From: Pontibacter populi
Lineage (GTDB): Bacteria > Bacteroidota > Bacteroidia > Cytophagales > Hymenobacteraceae
DNA length: 64,000 nt
Direction of reading: 5' to 3'
Assembly: GCF_019336435.1 (NCBI RefSeq)
Contig: NZ_JAHWXQ010000001.1
Span: forward strand, 1,426,001-1,490,000
The notes beneath the pieces were generated by a model. The model was not told the origin of the DNA. It ran no database searches and saw only the letters and a list, made by a program, of their open reading frames with translations. Below, one piece after another: positions 53,985 through 62,671 of this stretch; position 1 is the stretch's first letter; the number at the start of each line of letters is the position of its first letter. Position numbers and translations under genes: made by a program.

Positions 53985-54888
53985 ACACCGCGTCTTCGTC
54001 AGGCAATATTTCCACATCCTGCACCAGTACAAAGTTTTCGATTTCGCGTGCTCTTGGGGTGTTGGCCAGTCCGCCTTCGGCAGTTTCCTTGTATTTGCGT
54101 TCCATGCTTTCGCCTACTTCGCCGAGAGCTGCCACGCATTGGTCTACAGGTATAACAGGGTCTACGCCGGCAATGGCCAGCTGCGACGATGAATACGCAA
54201 TAGCAGCCGCGCTGGCGTTACGAACAATGCAAGGTACTTCTACCAGTCCGGCTACTGGGTCGCACACCAGGCCAAGCATACATTGTATGGTTATAGCAAC
54301 GGCATTAAAAACCTGATCTACGTTACCGCCGAGGCAGTAAACAATACCTCCGGCAGCCATAGCAGCAGCACTTCCGGTTTCGGCCTGGCAACCGCCTACG
54401 GCACCGGCCAGTGAAGCGTTCTGCTCAATAATAAGCGCAATGCCGGCTGCCACCAGCAGGGCTTCGTGTATCTTTCTGTCCTCCAGGCCATGCAGGTCCT
54501 GCAGGGTGGTAAAGGTGCCAGGCAAAATACCCGACGCACCCGCCGTAGGAGCAGCCACCACGCGGCCCATGCACGAGTTTACTTCTTTAGCGCCGAGAGC
54601 CCGCGACACCAGCATCTGAAACTCTGGCGACAATACGGTTACCGGCGAGTTGGCTACTTTTTTAGCGCTGTTATTCACCATGCCCGAGCGTGAGGTCATG
54701 TTTTCGGTGAGGCCGGTCTTAACGGCATCCTTCATCACTTCGTACGCTTTGGCAATATTTTCCCAGATAAATTCTTCGGTTCGGCCCTTCTGCTCAATTT
54801 CGTATTCGAGTACAGCCTGATATAGTGGTTCGCCGGTTTCAGCGCAATGCTTTTGCCAGCTCTTAAAATCGTTGAATAATAATGACAT
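53983..54888 (-). CDS. sdaAA: L-serine dehydratase, iron-sulfur type, alpha subunit
   Basis: Deaminates L-serine to pyruvate using a 4Fe-4S cluster. 301 residues, the length of stand-alone alpha subunits. SGMVNNSAKKV, SCMGRVVAAPTAGASGILPGT, GGCQAETGSAAAMAAGG and LVCDPVAGLVEVPCIVRNA provide the substrate and Cys cluster residues. The beta subunit (sdaAB) is not in the window. The C-terminus carries an acidic tail (LPDEDAV). Confidence 0.94.
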   Translation of the reverse strand: MSLLFNDFKSWQKHCAETGEPLYQAVLEYEIEQKGRTEEFIWENIAKAYEVMKDAVKTGLTENMTSRSGMVNNSAKKVANSPVTVLSPEFQMLVSRALGAKEVNSCMGRVVAAPTAGASGILPGTFTTLQDLHGLEDRKIHEALLVAAGIALIIEQNASLAGAVGGCQAETGSAAAMAAGGIVYCLGGNVDQVFNAVAITIQCMLGLVCDPVAGLVEVPCIVRNASAAAIAYSSSQLAIAGVDPVIPVDQCVAALGEVGESMERKYKETAEGGLANTPRAREIENFVLVQDVEILPDEDAV

Positions 54889-55090
54889 ACGTATTTCCTT
54901 TTATGTATCTGCCACCTTAACAGCAGGGCGTTAAAGATAATTTAAATTTCAGGAACGCCCTATAGTTTGCGCCCATACTATAACAACAGCGAGGGGCTGT
55001 TTTGTTCTGAGCAGCACTTGGTATTGTTTACGCAAACCAGCGGTTTGTTCCTGCGTTACTCATCAGGTACACCAGGCGCAACTATAAACT

Positions 55091-55375
55091 ATGAGCAGCA
55101 ACTATAAACATGTATCCATGAAGATCTTCGGAAAAGTACAGGGCGTGTTTTTCAGGGCCAGCACCCAGGAGAAAGCCGAAGAGTTAGGCCTGACCGGTTT
55201 TGTGCAGAACGAACCTGATGGTACCGTTTACTTAGAAGCCGAAGGCAATCCCGAAACTATAAAACAACTGGAAGCCTGGGCGCATAAAGGCCCAAGCCGT
55301 GCGAGAGTTGAGAAAGTGGAAGTGAAGGAGTTAGGTGAGTTGGAAGGTTTTGAGAAGTTTGAGCAGCGGAGGTGA
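55091..55375 (+). CDS. Acylphosphatase
   Basis: Hydrolyses acyl phosphates such as carbamoyl or acetyl phosphate. 94 residues, normal size. Catalytic Arg in GKVQGVFFRASTQEKAEELGLTGFVQN and the Asn at the end of that stretch are intact; PDGTVYLEAEGNPE completes the signature. Preceded by AACTATAAAC words. The AT-rich two-gene cassette follows. Confidence 0.95.
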   Translation: MSSNYKHVSMKIFGKVQGVFFRASTQEKAEELGLTGFVQNEPDGTVYLEAEGNPETIKQLEAWAHKGPSRARVEKVEVKELGELEGFEKFEQRR

Positions 55376-55457
55376 AAACATATAAAATATTCTATATTAG
55401 TTTTAAACGAATAATTTATATTTCTTCACGTATTGGACGTTAATATTTGAAGGCAAA

Positions 55458-55982
55458 ATGACAGAGCAAGATATTATGGAGGAGCTATCTAAAGGTTATC
55501 TTGAAATGATAGCTAATAGGAGTGGCTACTTCAATTCTTGTGGTAGAGATTATGGTACTGACCTTACAATTCGTAAGGCAAGAGTATGTCCTACAAGGAA
55601 AAGATATTTAACTCAGGGTAAGGCTATAGATATTCAAATCAAAGCTACCTTAGAGCATAATGTTAGACACCTTACTGATTCATCCAAACCGTTCATAAAG
55701 TTTGATTTAGAATCAAAAAACTACAATGATTTAGTTGAGAGGAGTAGAGAAAATGGAGCATTTATCCCTTTATATTTAGTTGTTTTTATTCTCCCACAGG
55801 AAAGAGAGACTTGGTTAAAGTTAACTTCAGAAGAACTTGTAATAAAGAAATGTGCCTATTGGTATCAAATTCAAAGTGATGCTGAACTAAGTAGTAATAC
55901 AAGCACTGTTACTATAGCTGTACCTAAAACTAATATCGTCTGTACTAACTTCTATGATACACTTTTTACTCAATTGAACTGA
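55458..55982 (+). CDS. DUF4365 protein, predicted PD-(D/E)XK-like nuclease
   Basis: 174 residues. GRDYGTDLTI (Asp35) and GKAIDIQIKAT (Gln60, Lys62) fit the D...(E/Q)xK active site of restriction-like folds, and E8/E16 lie in an N-terminal helix; DUF4365 is proposed to be such a nuclease. The gene is visibly more AT-rich than its neighbours and has no CTATAGTT word, so it was probably acquired. Its stop overlaps the next start (TGATG), pointing to translational coupling. Function of the pair is unknown; defence against phage or plasmids is a reasonable guess. Confidence 0.8.
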   Translation: MTEQDIMEELSKGYLEMIANRSGYFNSCGRDYGTDLTIRKARVCPTRKRYLTQGKAIDIQIKATLEHNVRHLTDSSKPFIKFDLESKNYNDLVERSRENGAFIPLYLVVFILPQERETWLKLTSEELVIKKCAYWYQIQSDAELSSNTSTVTIAVPKTNIVCTNFYDTLFTQLN

Positions 55983-57073
55983 TGGAGTATAAAAGCAAAT
56001 ATATTATTGATTTCTTTGAATCAAGAGGCTGGGAGCAGAATAATGAAGGTAACTTATTTTTATCCCTCACCCCTCCACACTACCTAGGCCTTCCTCAAGA
56101 CTATTTATTAGAAGTTCCTAAAGATGACCAGAAGCCAGGGTTCGCTAAATATATTGATAATATTCTTCCATTATTAAATGATATACACAATGATCATTTA
56201 AATGAGGATGATCTTAAAACCATCTTCTCTACACAGGATTCTATTGTAAACTTTAGGATTATAGATACCGATACTGAAGATGGAAGTATTCAATTTCAAC
56301 GTTTCATCGATTCTTTAGAATCAATAAAGAAAATATTCTCACAGGTAGTTACTTATGTAGCCTCTAATAAACTGATTTTTGGACAAGCGAAGCAAGAAGT
56401 TGGAGCATTCCTTAAAAGCTGTAGAGCTCTACAGACTCAAAAGGGTAGTTTTGTCACAAAGTTTGAAATACCTAACGTAGAATTATTTACAACAATCAAT
56501 AAAATTAATACAGGAGAAATTAATGTTAAACTTTTTGACACAATTGACTTCATTAAACATGAGATTTTTATAAGTAAAAATATACCAGAGATCACTGATA
56601 GTTATTTGGTTGATAATCTGCAGAATATAAACGTTGAATTATTCCAGTCTATAAGAGACTTTTACAAAAAATCACACATTAACAACGCAGAGTTTCAATT
56701 AAATTCTAACTACCAATATAGAGAGATATTAACTGAGAGAGTGCAACCTCGCATTAAGTATCTTGATCACTACATTAAGTCCTTAAAACAATACCTCTTA
56801 ACGAGACAACCATTAGAAGCTGTCGGCTATGTAAGAAAGTTGTCATCACTCTCTCCTCTCCATTCTAATAGAAATGAAGTCTTTATTGAAGCAGAAATTG
56901 CTAACAACAAAGAAACTATAAAAGTAACGCTGGATAGTGAAAATTATGCACAAGCTTTAGAAGCTCACAGAAATGAATGGCCAATTAAGGTCGTAGGTAT
57001 GGCCCAGCAAACTAAAAAGATGTATTTTATTTCAGATTTAGAATCTTTTGTAATTTACAGCTCGAACGAATAG
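55982..57073 (+). CDS. Unknown partner protein of the DUF4365 cassette
   Basis: 363 residues, no family recognised. No signal peptide or membrane segment. Residues about 1-50 look alpha/beta, about 60-270 mainly helical with repeated Asn/Ile/Phe-rich segments (LFTTINKINTGEINVKLF; NINVELFQSIRDFYKK), and about 275-360 strand-rich (EVFIEAEIANNKETIKVTL ... KKMYFISDLESFVIY), possibly a small barrel. AT-rich like the gene before it; a single AACTATA at 56914. Coupled to the DUF4365 gene by a TGATG overlap, so the two likely act together. Confidence 0.8.
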   Translation: MEYKSKYIIDFFESRGWEQNNEGNLFLSLTPPHYLGLPQDYLLEVPKDDQKPGFAKYIDNILPLLNDIHNDHLNEDDLKTIFSTQDSIVNFRIIDTDTEDGSIQFQRFIDSLESIKKIFSQVVTYVASNKLIFGQAKQEVGAFLKSCRALQTQKGSFVTKFEIPNVELFTTINKINTGEINVKLFDTIDFIKHEIFISKNIPEITDSYLVDNLQNINVELFQSIRDFYKKSHINNAEFQLNSNYQYREILTERVQPRIKYLDHYIKSLKQYLLTRQPLEAVGYVRKLSSLSPLHSNRNEVFIEAEIANNKETIKVTLDSENYAQALEAHRNEWPIKVVGMAQQTKKMYFISDLESFVIYSSNE

Positions 57074-57216
57074 TCCTCTTTTAAAGCTCCGACCCCTTCT
57101 CGAGCAAAGCCCAGAAAAAAATACCGCTTTGTACCTGCGCTTGTCGCCTGAAACACTGAGCTGCGGTAAAGTATAGTATTTGATTCCGGTCAAGGATTAG
57201 CACTTATAACCTGCTG

Positions 57217-57224
57217 TACCTTTG
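57217..57224 (+). promoter_or_regulatory. Putative -7 element for the DinB gene
   Basis: TACCTTTG matches TAnnTTTG, 26 bases before the ATG at 57251. Confidence 0.4.
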
Positions 57225-57250
57225 TAGTGTAAACTATAAAACCATAACGC

Positions 57251-57829
57251 ATGACTACTTTAGAGCAACTTTCGCAAACCAATAGCCAGCTGCAGCAAAC
57301 TATAGTAAATGAGTTTTCGGCACTGGATCTTGCTGCTCTGAACTATAAGCCTACCCCCGAAAGCTGGAGCATACTGGAGTGCCTGGAGCACCTTAACCGC
57401 TACAGCCAATACTATAACCCAGCCCTTGCCAGGGCTATTGCCGATAACTCCGATGGCAGCAATGTAACTAGCATTACCTATAGTTGGTTAGGTAAGAAGT
57501 CGCTGGACATAGTGCGCCCGCAGAATGGCAAAAAGCACAAAACAGTAAAGCACATGAATCCTGCTAACAGTACTTTAGGCCTGGCAACTATAGAAGCATT
57601 TCTAAAGCATCAGCAGGAACTACAAAGTCTGCTGCAAGCCGCTAAAAACTCCAACCTGAACAAAAAAGCCATCCCTGTCGAATTCTTTAAGCTACTTAAA
57701 ATGCGTATCGGCGAAACGCTGGAATTTATAGTTATGCACCAGGAACGCCACGTACAGCAGGCTTTAAGAGTGAAACAGCAGGCAGTCTATAGTGAAGGCA
57801 GCAGCCTGAGTTTGATTGCTGGTTGTTAA
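57251..57829 (+). CDS. DinB-family protein
   Basis: 192 residues, four-helix bundle of the DinB/YfiT superfamily, which includes metal-dependent thiol transferases. The three-His set is visible: ECLEHLNRYSQYY (first His) and IVMHQERHVQQAL (two His). N-terminal QLSQTNSQLQQTIVNEF is typical. Cytosolic. Substrate unknown. Rich in CTATAGTT words, in contrast to the cassette before it. Confidence 0.88.
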   Translation: MTTLEQLSQTNSQLQQTIVNEFSALDLAALNYKPTPESWSILECLEHLNRYSQYYNPALARAIADNSDGSNVTSITYSWLGKKSLDIVRPQNGKKHKTVKHMNPANSTLGLATIEAFLKHQQELQSLLQAAKNSNLNKKAIPVEFFKLLKMRIGETLEFIVMHQERHVQQALRVKQQAVYSEGSSLSLIAGC

Positions 57830-57871
57830 TTGTTGATTGTTAGTCATTAATGCTTACAGCACTATTACACC

Positions 57872-57942
57872 TGTCATTTCGAGCCAAAGCGAGAAATCTA
57901 TTTAGAATTTAAGATAGATCTCTCATTACATTCGAGATGACA
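57872..57942. repeat. Palindromic TGTCATTTCGA...TTCGAGATGACA repeat
   Basis: Ends are complementary (TGTCATTTCGAG/ATTCGAGATGACA) and internal GAGAAATCTA/TAGATCTCTC also pair. A related partial copy is at 59550-59580. This repeat type is common between genes in Bacteroidetes. Confidence 0.75.
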
Positions 57943-58022
57943 AGGTAAGCTATAGCAGATCAAGTCACTCTTTGAAGGGGGTTTGGAGGATGACAACGTT
58001 GCAGGATAACAATCAATAATTA

Positions 58023-59435
58023 TCAACCAACTATAACTTCTTCCTTTTCGCCGGTATTCAGGTCTATTTTAAAGAGCTGGTGGCTGTTGGTGCTGGTTAC
58101 CCATAGTTTGCCGTTCAGGAAGATGAGGTCGTTGGGTTCGTGGAGACCTTTGGCTAAGGTGTGGATGCGTTTACGACTCAGGTCGAGCACTTTTACTTTA
58201 CCATTGTAGGTATCGGCAATGTACACGTCGCTGTCTATTATCTCTACGCCCACGCAATGCTGCAGCAGCGCATCATCCACGTCACCATCCACATCCCCGA
58301 AATCGAACAAGCCTCTGCCAAGCGGTGTGCGAACTATACCGGTACTTAAATTTATAGATCGGATAGCGCTGGCTTCGGCGTCAGCTACAAATAATACATC
58401 CCCGCTTATAGCCAATCCGCTGGGCTGGTTAAAAGCCGCTTCGAGCAGATGTCCGTCTGTAAGGGCTTCGCGGCCGGAGCCAGCAAAGCGATATATTTTA
58501 CCGGTTTCGAGGTCCATGCGCAGTACCTGGTGGTTGCCGGCGCTGGCAATAAACATATTTTGCCCGTGAATAAGCAGGTCCCAGGGGCTGTTCGAATTTA
58601 CAGGTTCGCTATCCTTCTCATCCAGAAAATAATACTCCAGTTCGCCGGTACCTGCTGCAGTTGTTACCATTCTATGTTTCAGGTCTACCTTCCGGATAGC
58701 GTTGTTTTTGGCATCGGCAATGTAAAGTGTATCGTCAAGCAGGACCAGTCCGTGAGGCTCGTAAAAAGTCGAATCGGCATAGCCGCCGTTGTTAAAGCCC
58801 TGCTCTCCACTGCCAATTATCTCCAGTATTTTACCCTGTTGGTTTAGCTTTAAAACCCGATTGTGCCCGCTGTCAGAAAGGTAAATATTGCCCTCGTTGT
58901 CGCTGATGAGTTTGGATGGAAAGGATAAAATAGTGCTTTCGCTATGCTCCACGTGGAAACGGACAGGCTCATAGTTCAGCGATTCTTTAAATTCACCTTT
59001 CAGTCGCTGGATGTACGGGTGCACCGTATCGTAAACACTTTCGCCGGCATGTTGCCCTACCACTTTGCCGTTCGGGTCTATCAAGACTATAGTTGGCCAG
59101 GCTTTTATCCCGTACTGGTCCCATAGTTTATAGTCTGCATCGTTCACGACCGGGTGCTCAATCCCGAATTTCCGGATAGCCTGCTTTATAGTTTCGCTTT
59201 GCTTTTCGGCGTCAAACTTAGCTGAGTGCACACCAATCACCACCAGCACATCTGCAAATTCTTCCTCCAGGCGTTTCAGGTCGGGCACAATATGCTGGCA
59301 GTTAATACAGCCGAATGTCCAGAAATCCAGCAGCACAATTTTGCCTCGTAAGTCTTTAATTGACCAGTCACGGTCAGTATTCAGCCAGCCGTAGGCTGTA
59401 GTTAAATCCGGAGCATTTACGCGGCCTGTCAGCAT
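58023..59435 (-). CDS. NHLRC2-like protein: thioredoxin-like domain plus NHL propeller
   Basis: 470 residues. N-terminal thioredoxin fold (about 1-150) with LLDFWTFGCINCQHIVPDL, redox pair CINC, and AWPTIVLIDPNGKVVGQH; then six NHL repeats (about 170-470, e.g. LISDNEGNIYLSDSGHNRVLKL) forming a propeller. Same order as in NHLRC2. No signal peptide, so cytosolic. Function unknown; the propeller probably binds a partner. Confidence 0.9.
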   Translation of the reverse strand: MLTGRVNAPDLTTAYGWLNTDRDWSIKDLRGKIVLLDFWTFGCINCQHIVPDLKRLEEEFADVLVVIGVHSAKFDAEKQSETIKQAIRKFGIEHPVVNDADYKLWDQYGIKAWPTIVLIDPNGKVVGQHAGESVYDTVHPYIQRLKGEFKESLNYEPVRFHVEHSESTILSFPSKLISDNEGNIYLSDSGHNRVLKLNQQGKILEIIGSGEQGFNNGGYADSTFYEPHGLVLLDDTLYIADAKNNAIRKVDLKHRMVTTAAGTGELEYYFLDEKDSEPVNSNSPWDLLIHGQNMFIASAGNHQVLRMDLETGKIYRFAGSGREALTDGHLLEAAFNQPSGLAISGDVLFVADAEASAIRSINLSTGIVRTPLGRGLFDFGDVDGDVDDALLQHCVGVEIIDSDVYIADTYNGKVKVLDLSRKRIHTLAKGLHEPNDLIFLNGKLWVTSTNSHQLFKIDLNTGEKEEVIVG

Positions 59436-59549
59436 GGTTTATAGTTTGATCTTTGAGTTTATAATTACCGGGTTAGAAGTTTAAAGGTTATTATTGATTT
59501 AGGAGTGGGTGGAGTCCTTGCTAGCAGTTTATTACAGTTTCCTTTCTTC

Positions 59550-59580
59550 TGTCATTTCGACCGCAGTGAGAAATCTATCC
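59550..59580. repeat. Partial TGTCATTTCGA repeat
   Basis: Matches the left half of 57872-57942; right half decayed. Confidence 0.6.
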
Positions 59581-60207
59581 CAGCTTTAAGTCGAAGTCAG
59601 TCACAAATGGAATGAAGCTATCCTTTCAAACTTTCTTTCATCCTGGGAGCTCTAGGTACCTATAGTTGTCATAGCTGGCTTTGGTGCCCTCATGGCCGGG
59701 AGGCCTCGTCTTCGGGCATCGCGCTGCGCGAATCTCTTTTGCTCGTGCCTCGCAATGCCCTACAGGCACCAGATATTCACAAGGCGCTCAACCCAAAGAC
59801 TGAAATCAGTTCGATAGCTATCTTTATAGTTTGATTTGAATAGTTATAGTTGCATCGCTTGATCTTGGCTATACTTTCGAGGAGACAGGTAAACCTGTCC
59901 TACCTTGAGTTGTAACTATAGCACTATAGTTTAGAAATTGGTAAAATCAGAATTGTCCCCTTGAGTGGACTACAGGGGTGTTAAAACAGCAACTACAGAA
60001 CTATAAAGTAAACTATAGCAATGTCTTAAAAGCTCCACGCCTTAGGCAAGGAGGGGATAAAGGGGTGGTTGAACCACGCTAACTATAGAACATCATCCTA
60101 AACTATAACTATAGCCAAAATCCCCTCTCCTGAGAGGGGCTTGGATTTTTACTTCCTACCCGAGACACTAGCAAGAACTTCACACGCCGCCAGATCTTAA
60201 GCCTGAC

Positions 60208-60246
60208 AATCTTAAAATCCTGTAAATCCTGATCCGGACAAATACC
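60208..60246. repeat. Dispersed AATCCTGAT(C/T)C(G/A)GACA repeat, third copy
   Basis: AAAATCCTGTAAATCCTGAT... resembles 1957-2003 and 10873-10920. Confidence 0.55.
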
Positions 60247-60295
60247 TCTCTCCTGTGAATTTAAACCAGCGCGGGCGGGATAATTTATTTTATCG

Positions 60296-60303
60296 TAAAT
60301 TTG
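60296..60303 (+). promoter_or_regulatory. Putative -7 element for nuoA
   Basis: TAAATTTG matches TAnnTTTG, 17 bases before the nuoA ATG. No clear -33 TTTG. Confidence 0.45.
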
Positions 60304-60320
60304 TGTAAACACGGCTAACT

Positions 60321-60833
60321 ATGGCGGAAACCTATGCTTCAGATTTCGGAACGATCCTGCTTTTCCTGGTAGGTGGGGCCATTTTTGTGGTTATCGGCCT
60401 GCTTACAGCAAAGATGATTCGCCCGAACCGGCCAAATGCTGAGAAGCTGACGACCTACGAATCGGGGGAAGAACCTATTGGCAACTCGTGGGTGCAGTTT
60501 AACCCGCGCTTTTACGTAGTGGCGCTGATCTTCATTATTTTCGATGTAGAGCTGGCCTTCCTGTTTCCGTGGGCAACGGTGTTTGGGCGCAGAGACCTGA
60601 TAGAGGCCACTGATGGCATGTGGGGTTGGTTCTCGCTGATCGAGATGTTTATTTTTATCGGTATACTGGTATTAGGCTTAGCGTATGCCTGGGCAAAGGG
60701 CCACCTCGACTGGATAAAACCTGCCCCGATTATCCCGAAGAGCCGCTCAAAAATACCTGCCGAACTATACCAGCGCGTAAACGAGCGGAAATATAACAGT
60801 AGCAAAGCAGATAAGGCACCAACGACCGACTAA
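60321..60833 (+). CDS. nuoA: NADH-quinone oxidoreductase subunit A
   Basis: Membrane subunit of complex I. 170 residues with three helices (about 10-32, 70-92, 100-125); [39 protein letters not shown] is the family signature. The C-terminus carries an extra charged tail beyond the usual length. Heads nuoA-nuoB-nuoC; 45 bases to nuoB. Confidence 0.95.
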   Translation: MAETYASDFGTILLFLVGGAIFVVIGLLTAKMIRPNRPNAEKLTTYESGEEPIGNSWVQFNPRFYVVALIFIIFDVELAFLFPWATVFGRRDLIEATDGMWGWFSLIEMFIFIGILVLGLAYAWAKGHLDWIKPAPIIPKSRSKIPAELYQRVNERKYNSSKADKAPTTD

Positions 60834-60878
60834 CTATAGTTTATTCATTACTAATTCATCATTACTCATTTAAAACCT

Positions 60879-61391
60879 GTGGATAAAACCGGAGAAGGCG
60901 GCATTGTAATTACCAAGCTGGACGACCTGCTGAACTGGGCGCGACTAACCTCGCTGTTCCCGATGGGTTTTGGCCTGGCTTGCTGTGCTATTGAAATGAT
61001 GGGTGCCTACGCGTCGGGTTATGACCTGGACCGTTTCGGCATTATACCGCGAGCTTCTCCGAGGCAATCTGATGTAATGATTGTGGCTGGTACTGTTACT
61101 TTTAAAATGGCTGACCGCGTTCGTCGCCTGTACGAGCAGATGCCGGAGCCACGTTACGTAATCTCGATGGGAAGTTGCTCTAATTGCGGTGGCCCATACT
61201 GGGAGCACGGTTACCATGTAGTTAAAGGCGTAGACCGTATTATACCAGTGGATGTATATGTGCCTGGTTGCCCGCCTCGCCCTGAAGCATTGATCGGCGG
61301 TTTCCTGAAACTACAGGAGATCATCCGCCAGGAAACAATACGTGCTCCAAGAGCCGTGCAGCAGATTATGGCAAAACGAATGAGTGTATAA
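60879..61391 (+). CDS. nuoB: NADH-quinone oxidoreductase subunit B
   Basis: Holds the terminal 4Fe-4S cluster N2 near the quinone site. 170 residues; [20 protein letters not shown] and [13 protein letters not shown] supply the four Cys. Start is GTG at 60879 ([22 protein letters not shown]); no ATG fits. All catalytic features intact. Confidence 0.96.
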   Translation: MDKTGEGGIVITKLDDLLNWARLTSLFPMGFGLACCAIEMMGAYASGYDLDRFGIIPRASPRQSDVMIVAGTVTFKMADRVRRLYEQMPEPRYVISMGSCSNCGGPYWEHGYHVVKGVDRIIPVDVYVPGCPPRPEALIGGFLKLQEIIRQETIRAPRAVQQIMAKRMSV

Positions 61392-61463
61392 TGGTGGATG
61401 TGTAATTAGAATTCTTACTTTACGGTTATTACTCATTAATCATTCCTGATTAATAATTAAGAT

Positions 61464-62060
61464 ATGGAGTTTGCGGAATTACAGGATTTTATAGTTGCGA
61501 AGTTTGGTGCTGAGGTTATAGTTGCCGAAAAGGCCGATGGGCTGCAGCCTTACCTGGTGCTGCAAACTGAGCGCCTTGCTGATGTATGCCTGGAGCTACA
61601 CGACAACGAACAAACCTACTTCGATTTTCTTTCCTGCATTACTGGCATAGATAACGGCCCCGAAGCCGGAACTATGGAAGTTGCCTATAACCTGTATTCC
61701 ATTCCTTATGATCATCGCCTTACGCTAAAAGTACAGGTGCCGCGTAATATCGAAAACGAACCTATACCTGCTGTACCAACTATAAGCCACATCTGGCGCA
61801 CCGCCGACTGGCAGGAACGTGAAATATTTGACCTGCTGGGCATCTACTTTACCAACCACCCTGACATGCGCCGCATCCTTTGCGCCGCCGACTGGGAAGG
61901 CCACCCGCTCCGCAAAGACTATAAACTGCAGGATTACTACCACGGCATAAAAGTACCCTACGACGACCATAATGAGAACAGTGGCTTCCGTGGTGAACCA
62001 ATCAAGCTTACCAACCACCCACACGAGCAATTCCCGGACATGCGGGAAAAACCGGAGTAG
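61464..62060 (+). CDS. nuoC: NADH-quinone oxidoreductase subunit C
   Basis: Peripheral-arm subunit supporting subunit D. 198 residues; PTISHIWRTADWQEREIFDLLGIYFTNHPDMRRIL is the family signature and HPLRKDYKL follows. Not fused to nuoD, and nuoD does not follow: 611 noncoding bases and an opposite-strand gene come next. Confidence 0.95.
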   Translation: MEFAELQDFIVAKFGAEVIVAEKADGLQPYLVLQTERLADVCLELHDNEQTYFDFLSCITGIDNGPEAGTMEVAYNLYSIPYDHRLTLKVQVPRNIENEPIPAVPTISHIWRTADWQEREIFDLLGIYFTNHPDMRRILCAADWEGHPLRKDYKLQDYYHGIKVPYDDHNENSGFRGEPIKLTNHPHEQFPDMREKPE

Positions 62061-62346
62061 GTTTGTAGTTTACCCATTTCTGCCATAGATAGCCTTTGCT
62101 ATAGTTGTGCCTATAGTTTTATAGTTAGCCTATTCTACCGCAAGTTTTCAACTTGTGGTTTTATTTTGGTGTTGAGTTTGTAACTCAACTGGCCCAGTAG
62201 GGACAGAAACTGTGCTGGCTATAGTTTACGTGTTCTAACCACCTCAACCCCTACTTGTCTAAGGCGGGGAGCTTTAGGGCTAGTGCTATAGTTAGCGCTT
62301 TAAACCCTGTAGTTTCCTGAAGGTTAGAGTCTTTATTCTACTCTTT

Positions 62347-62507
62347 GCCCTCGCTCGCGTCTCGCGAGTGTGTGTTACCTGCGGACTCTGGCCGCTTTAA
62401 CTATAGCTTATAGTTGCCTGAAGGTATATTTTGCCATTAGCAATAGTTTTAACTAACGTGGCGGGACGCCACCAAATACCTCACACTCGCGGGACGCGAG
62501 CGAGGGC
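62347..62507. repeat. GC-rich inverted repeat, 26-base arms
   Basis: 62347-62372 and 62482-62507 are complementary with one mismatch (GCCCTCGCTCGCG... and its complement). The 109-base middle is ordinary in composition. It looks like a small non-autonomous mobile element or remnant. Confidence 0.75.
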
Positions 62508-62624
62508 GCTATTTGAAATTGAGATGAACAGAATGAAACAATCCTGCCCTCAAAAAGCAGTTGCTGTCTTTGCTATAGTTCAGGCTATTATATTGTGCTT
62601 GGGATGCTATCAAACTATAAGAAA

Positions 62625-62649
62625 AAAGGCTACCAATCTGGCAGCCTTT
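62625..62649 (-). terminator. Terminator of the SPFH gene
   Basis: AAAGGCTACCA (62625-62635) with TGGCAGCCTTT (62639-62649), one mismatch; on the minus strand it is followed by six T. Confidence 0.75.
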
Positions 62650-62671
62650 CTGATATCACAGCAACTATGAA

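Larger units (their letters stand above)
59436..60320. other. 885-base noncoding region upstream of nuoA, repeat-rich
   Basis: No gene or RNA gene seen. Holds a partial TGTCATTTCGA repeat (59550-59580), a GC-rich patch (about 59690-59765) with GGCCGGGAGGCC and CGCGCTGCGCG, hairpin GACAGGTAAACCTGTC (59884-59899), nine TATAGTT/AACTATA words in about 290 bases (59825-60115), a CCCCTCTCCTGAGAGGGG palindrome (about 60123-60140) and an AATCCTGATCCGGACA repeat. Confidence 0.7.
62061..62671. other. 611-base repeat-rich gap after nuoC
   Basis: No credible gene. Contains hairpins ACCGCAAGT/ACTTGTGGT (62137-62159) and GTTGAGTT/AACTCAAC (62171-62189), the long GC-rich inverted repeat 62347-62507, a GTGGCG/CGCCAC hairpin (62458-62472), nine CTATAGTT-type words (62100-62620) and a terminator for the opposite strand. 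Confidence 0.75.

Noticed and set aside
62431-62670. 79-codon plus-strand open frame after nuoC
   Set aside because: It crosses the inverted repeat and the SPFH terminator and shows no conserved pattern; a hydrophobic stretch alone is not enough.
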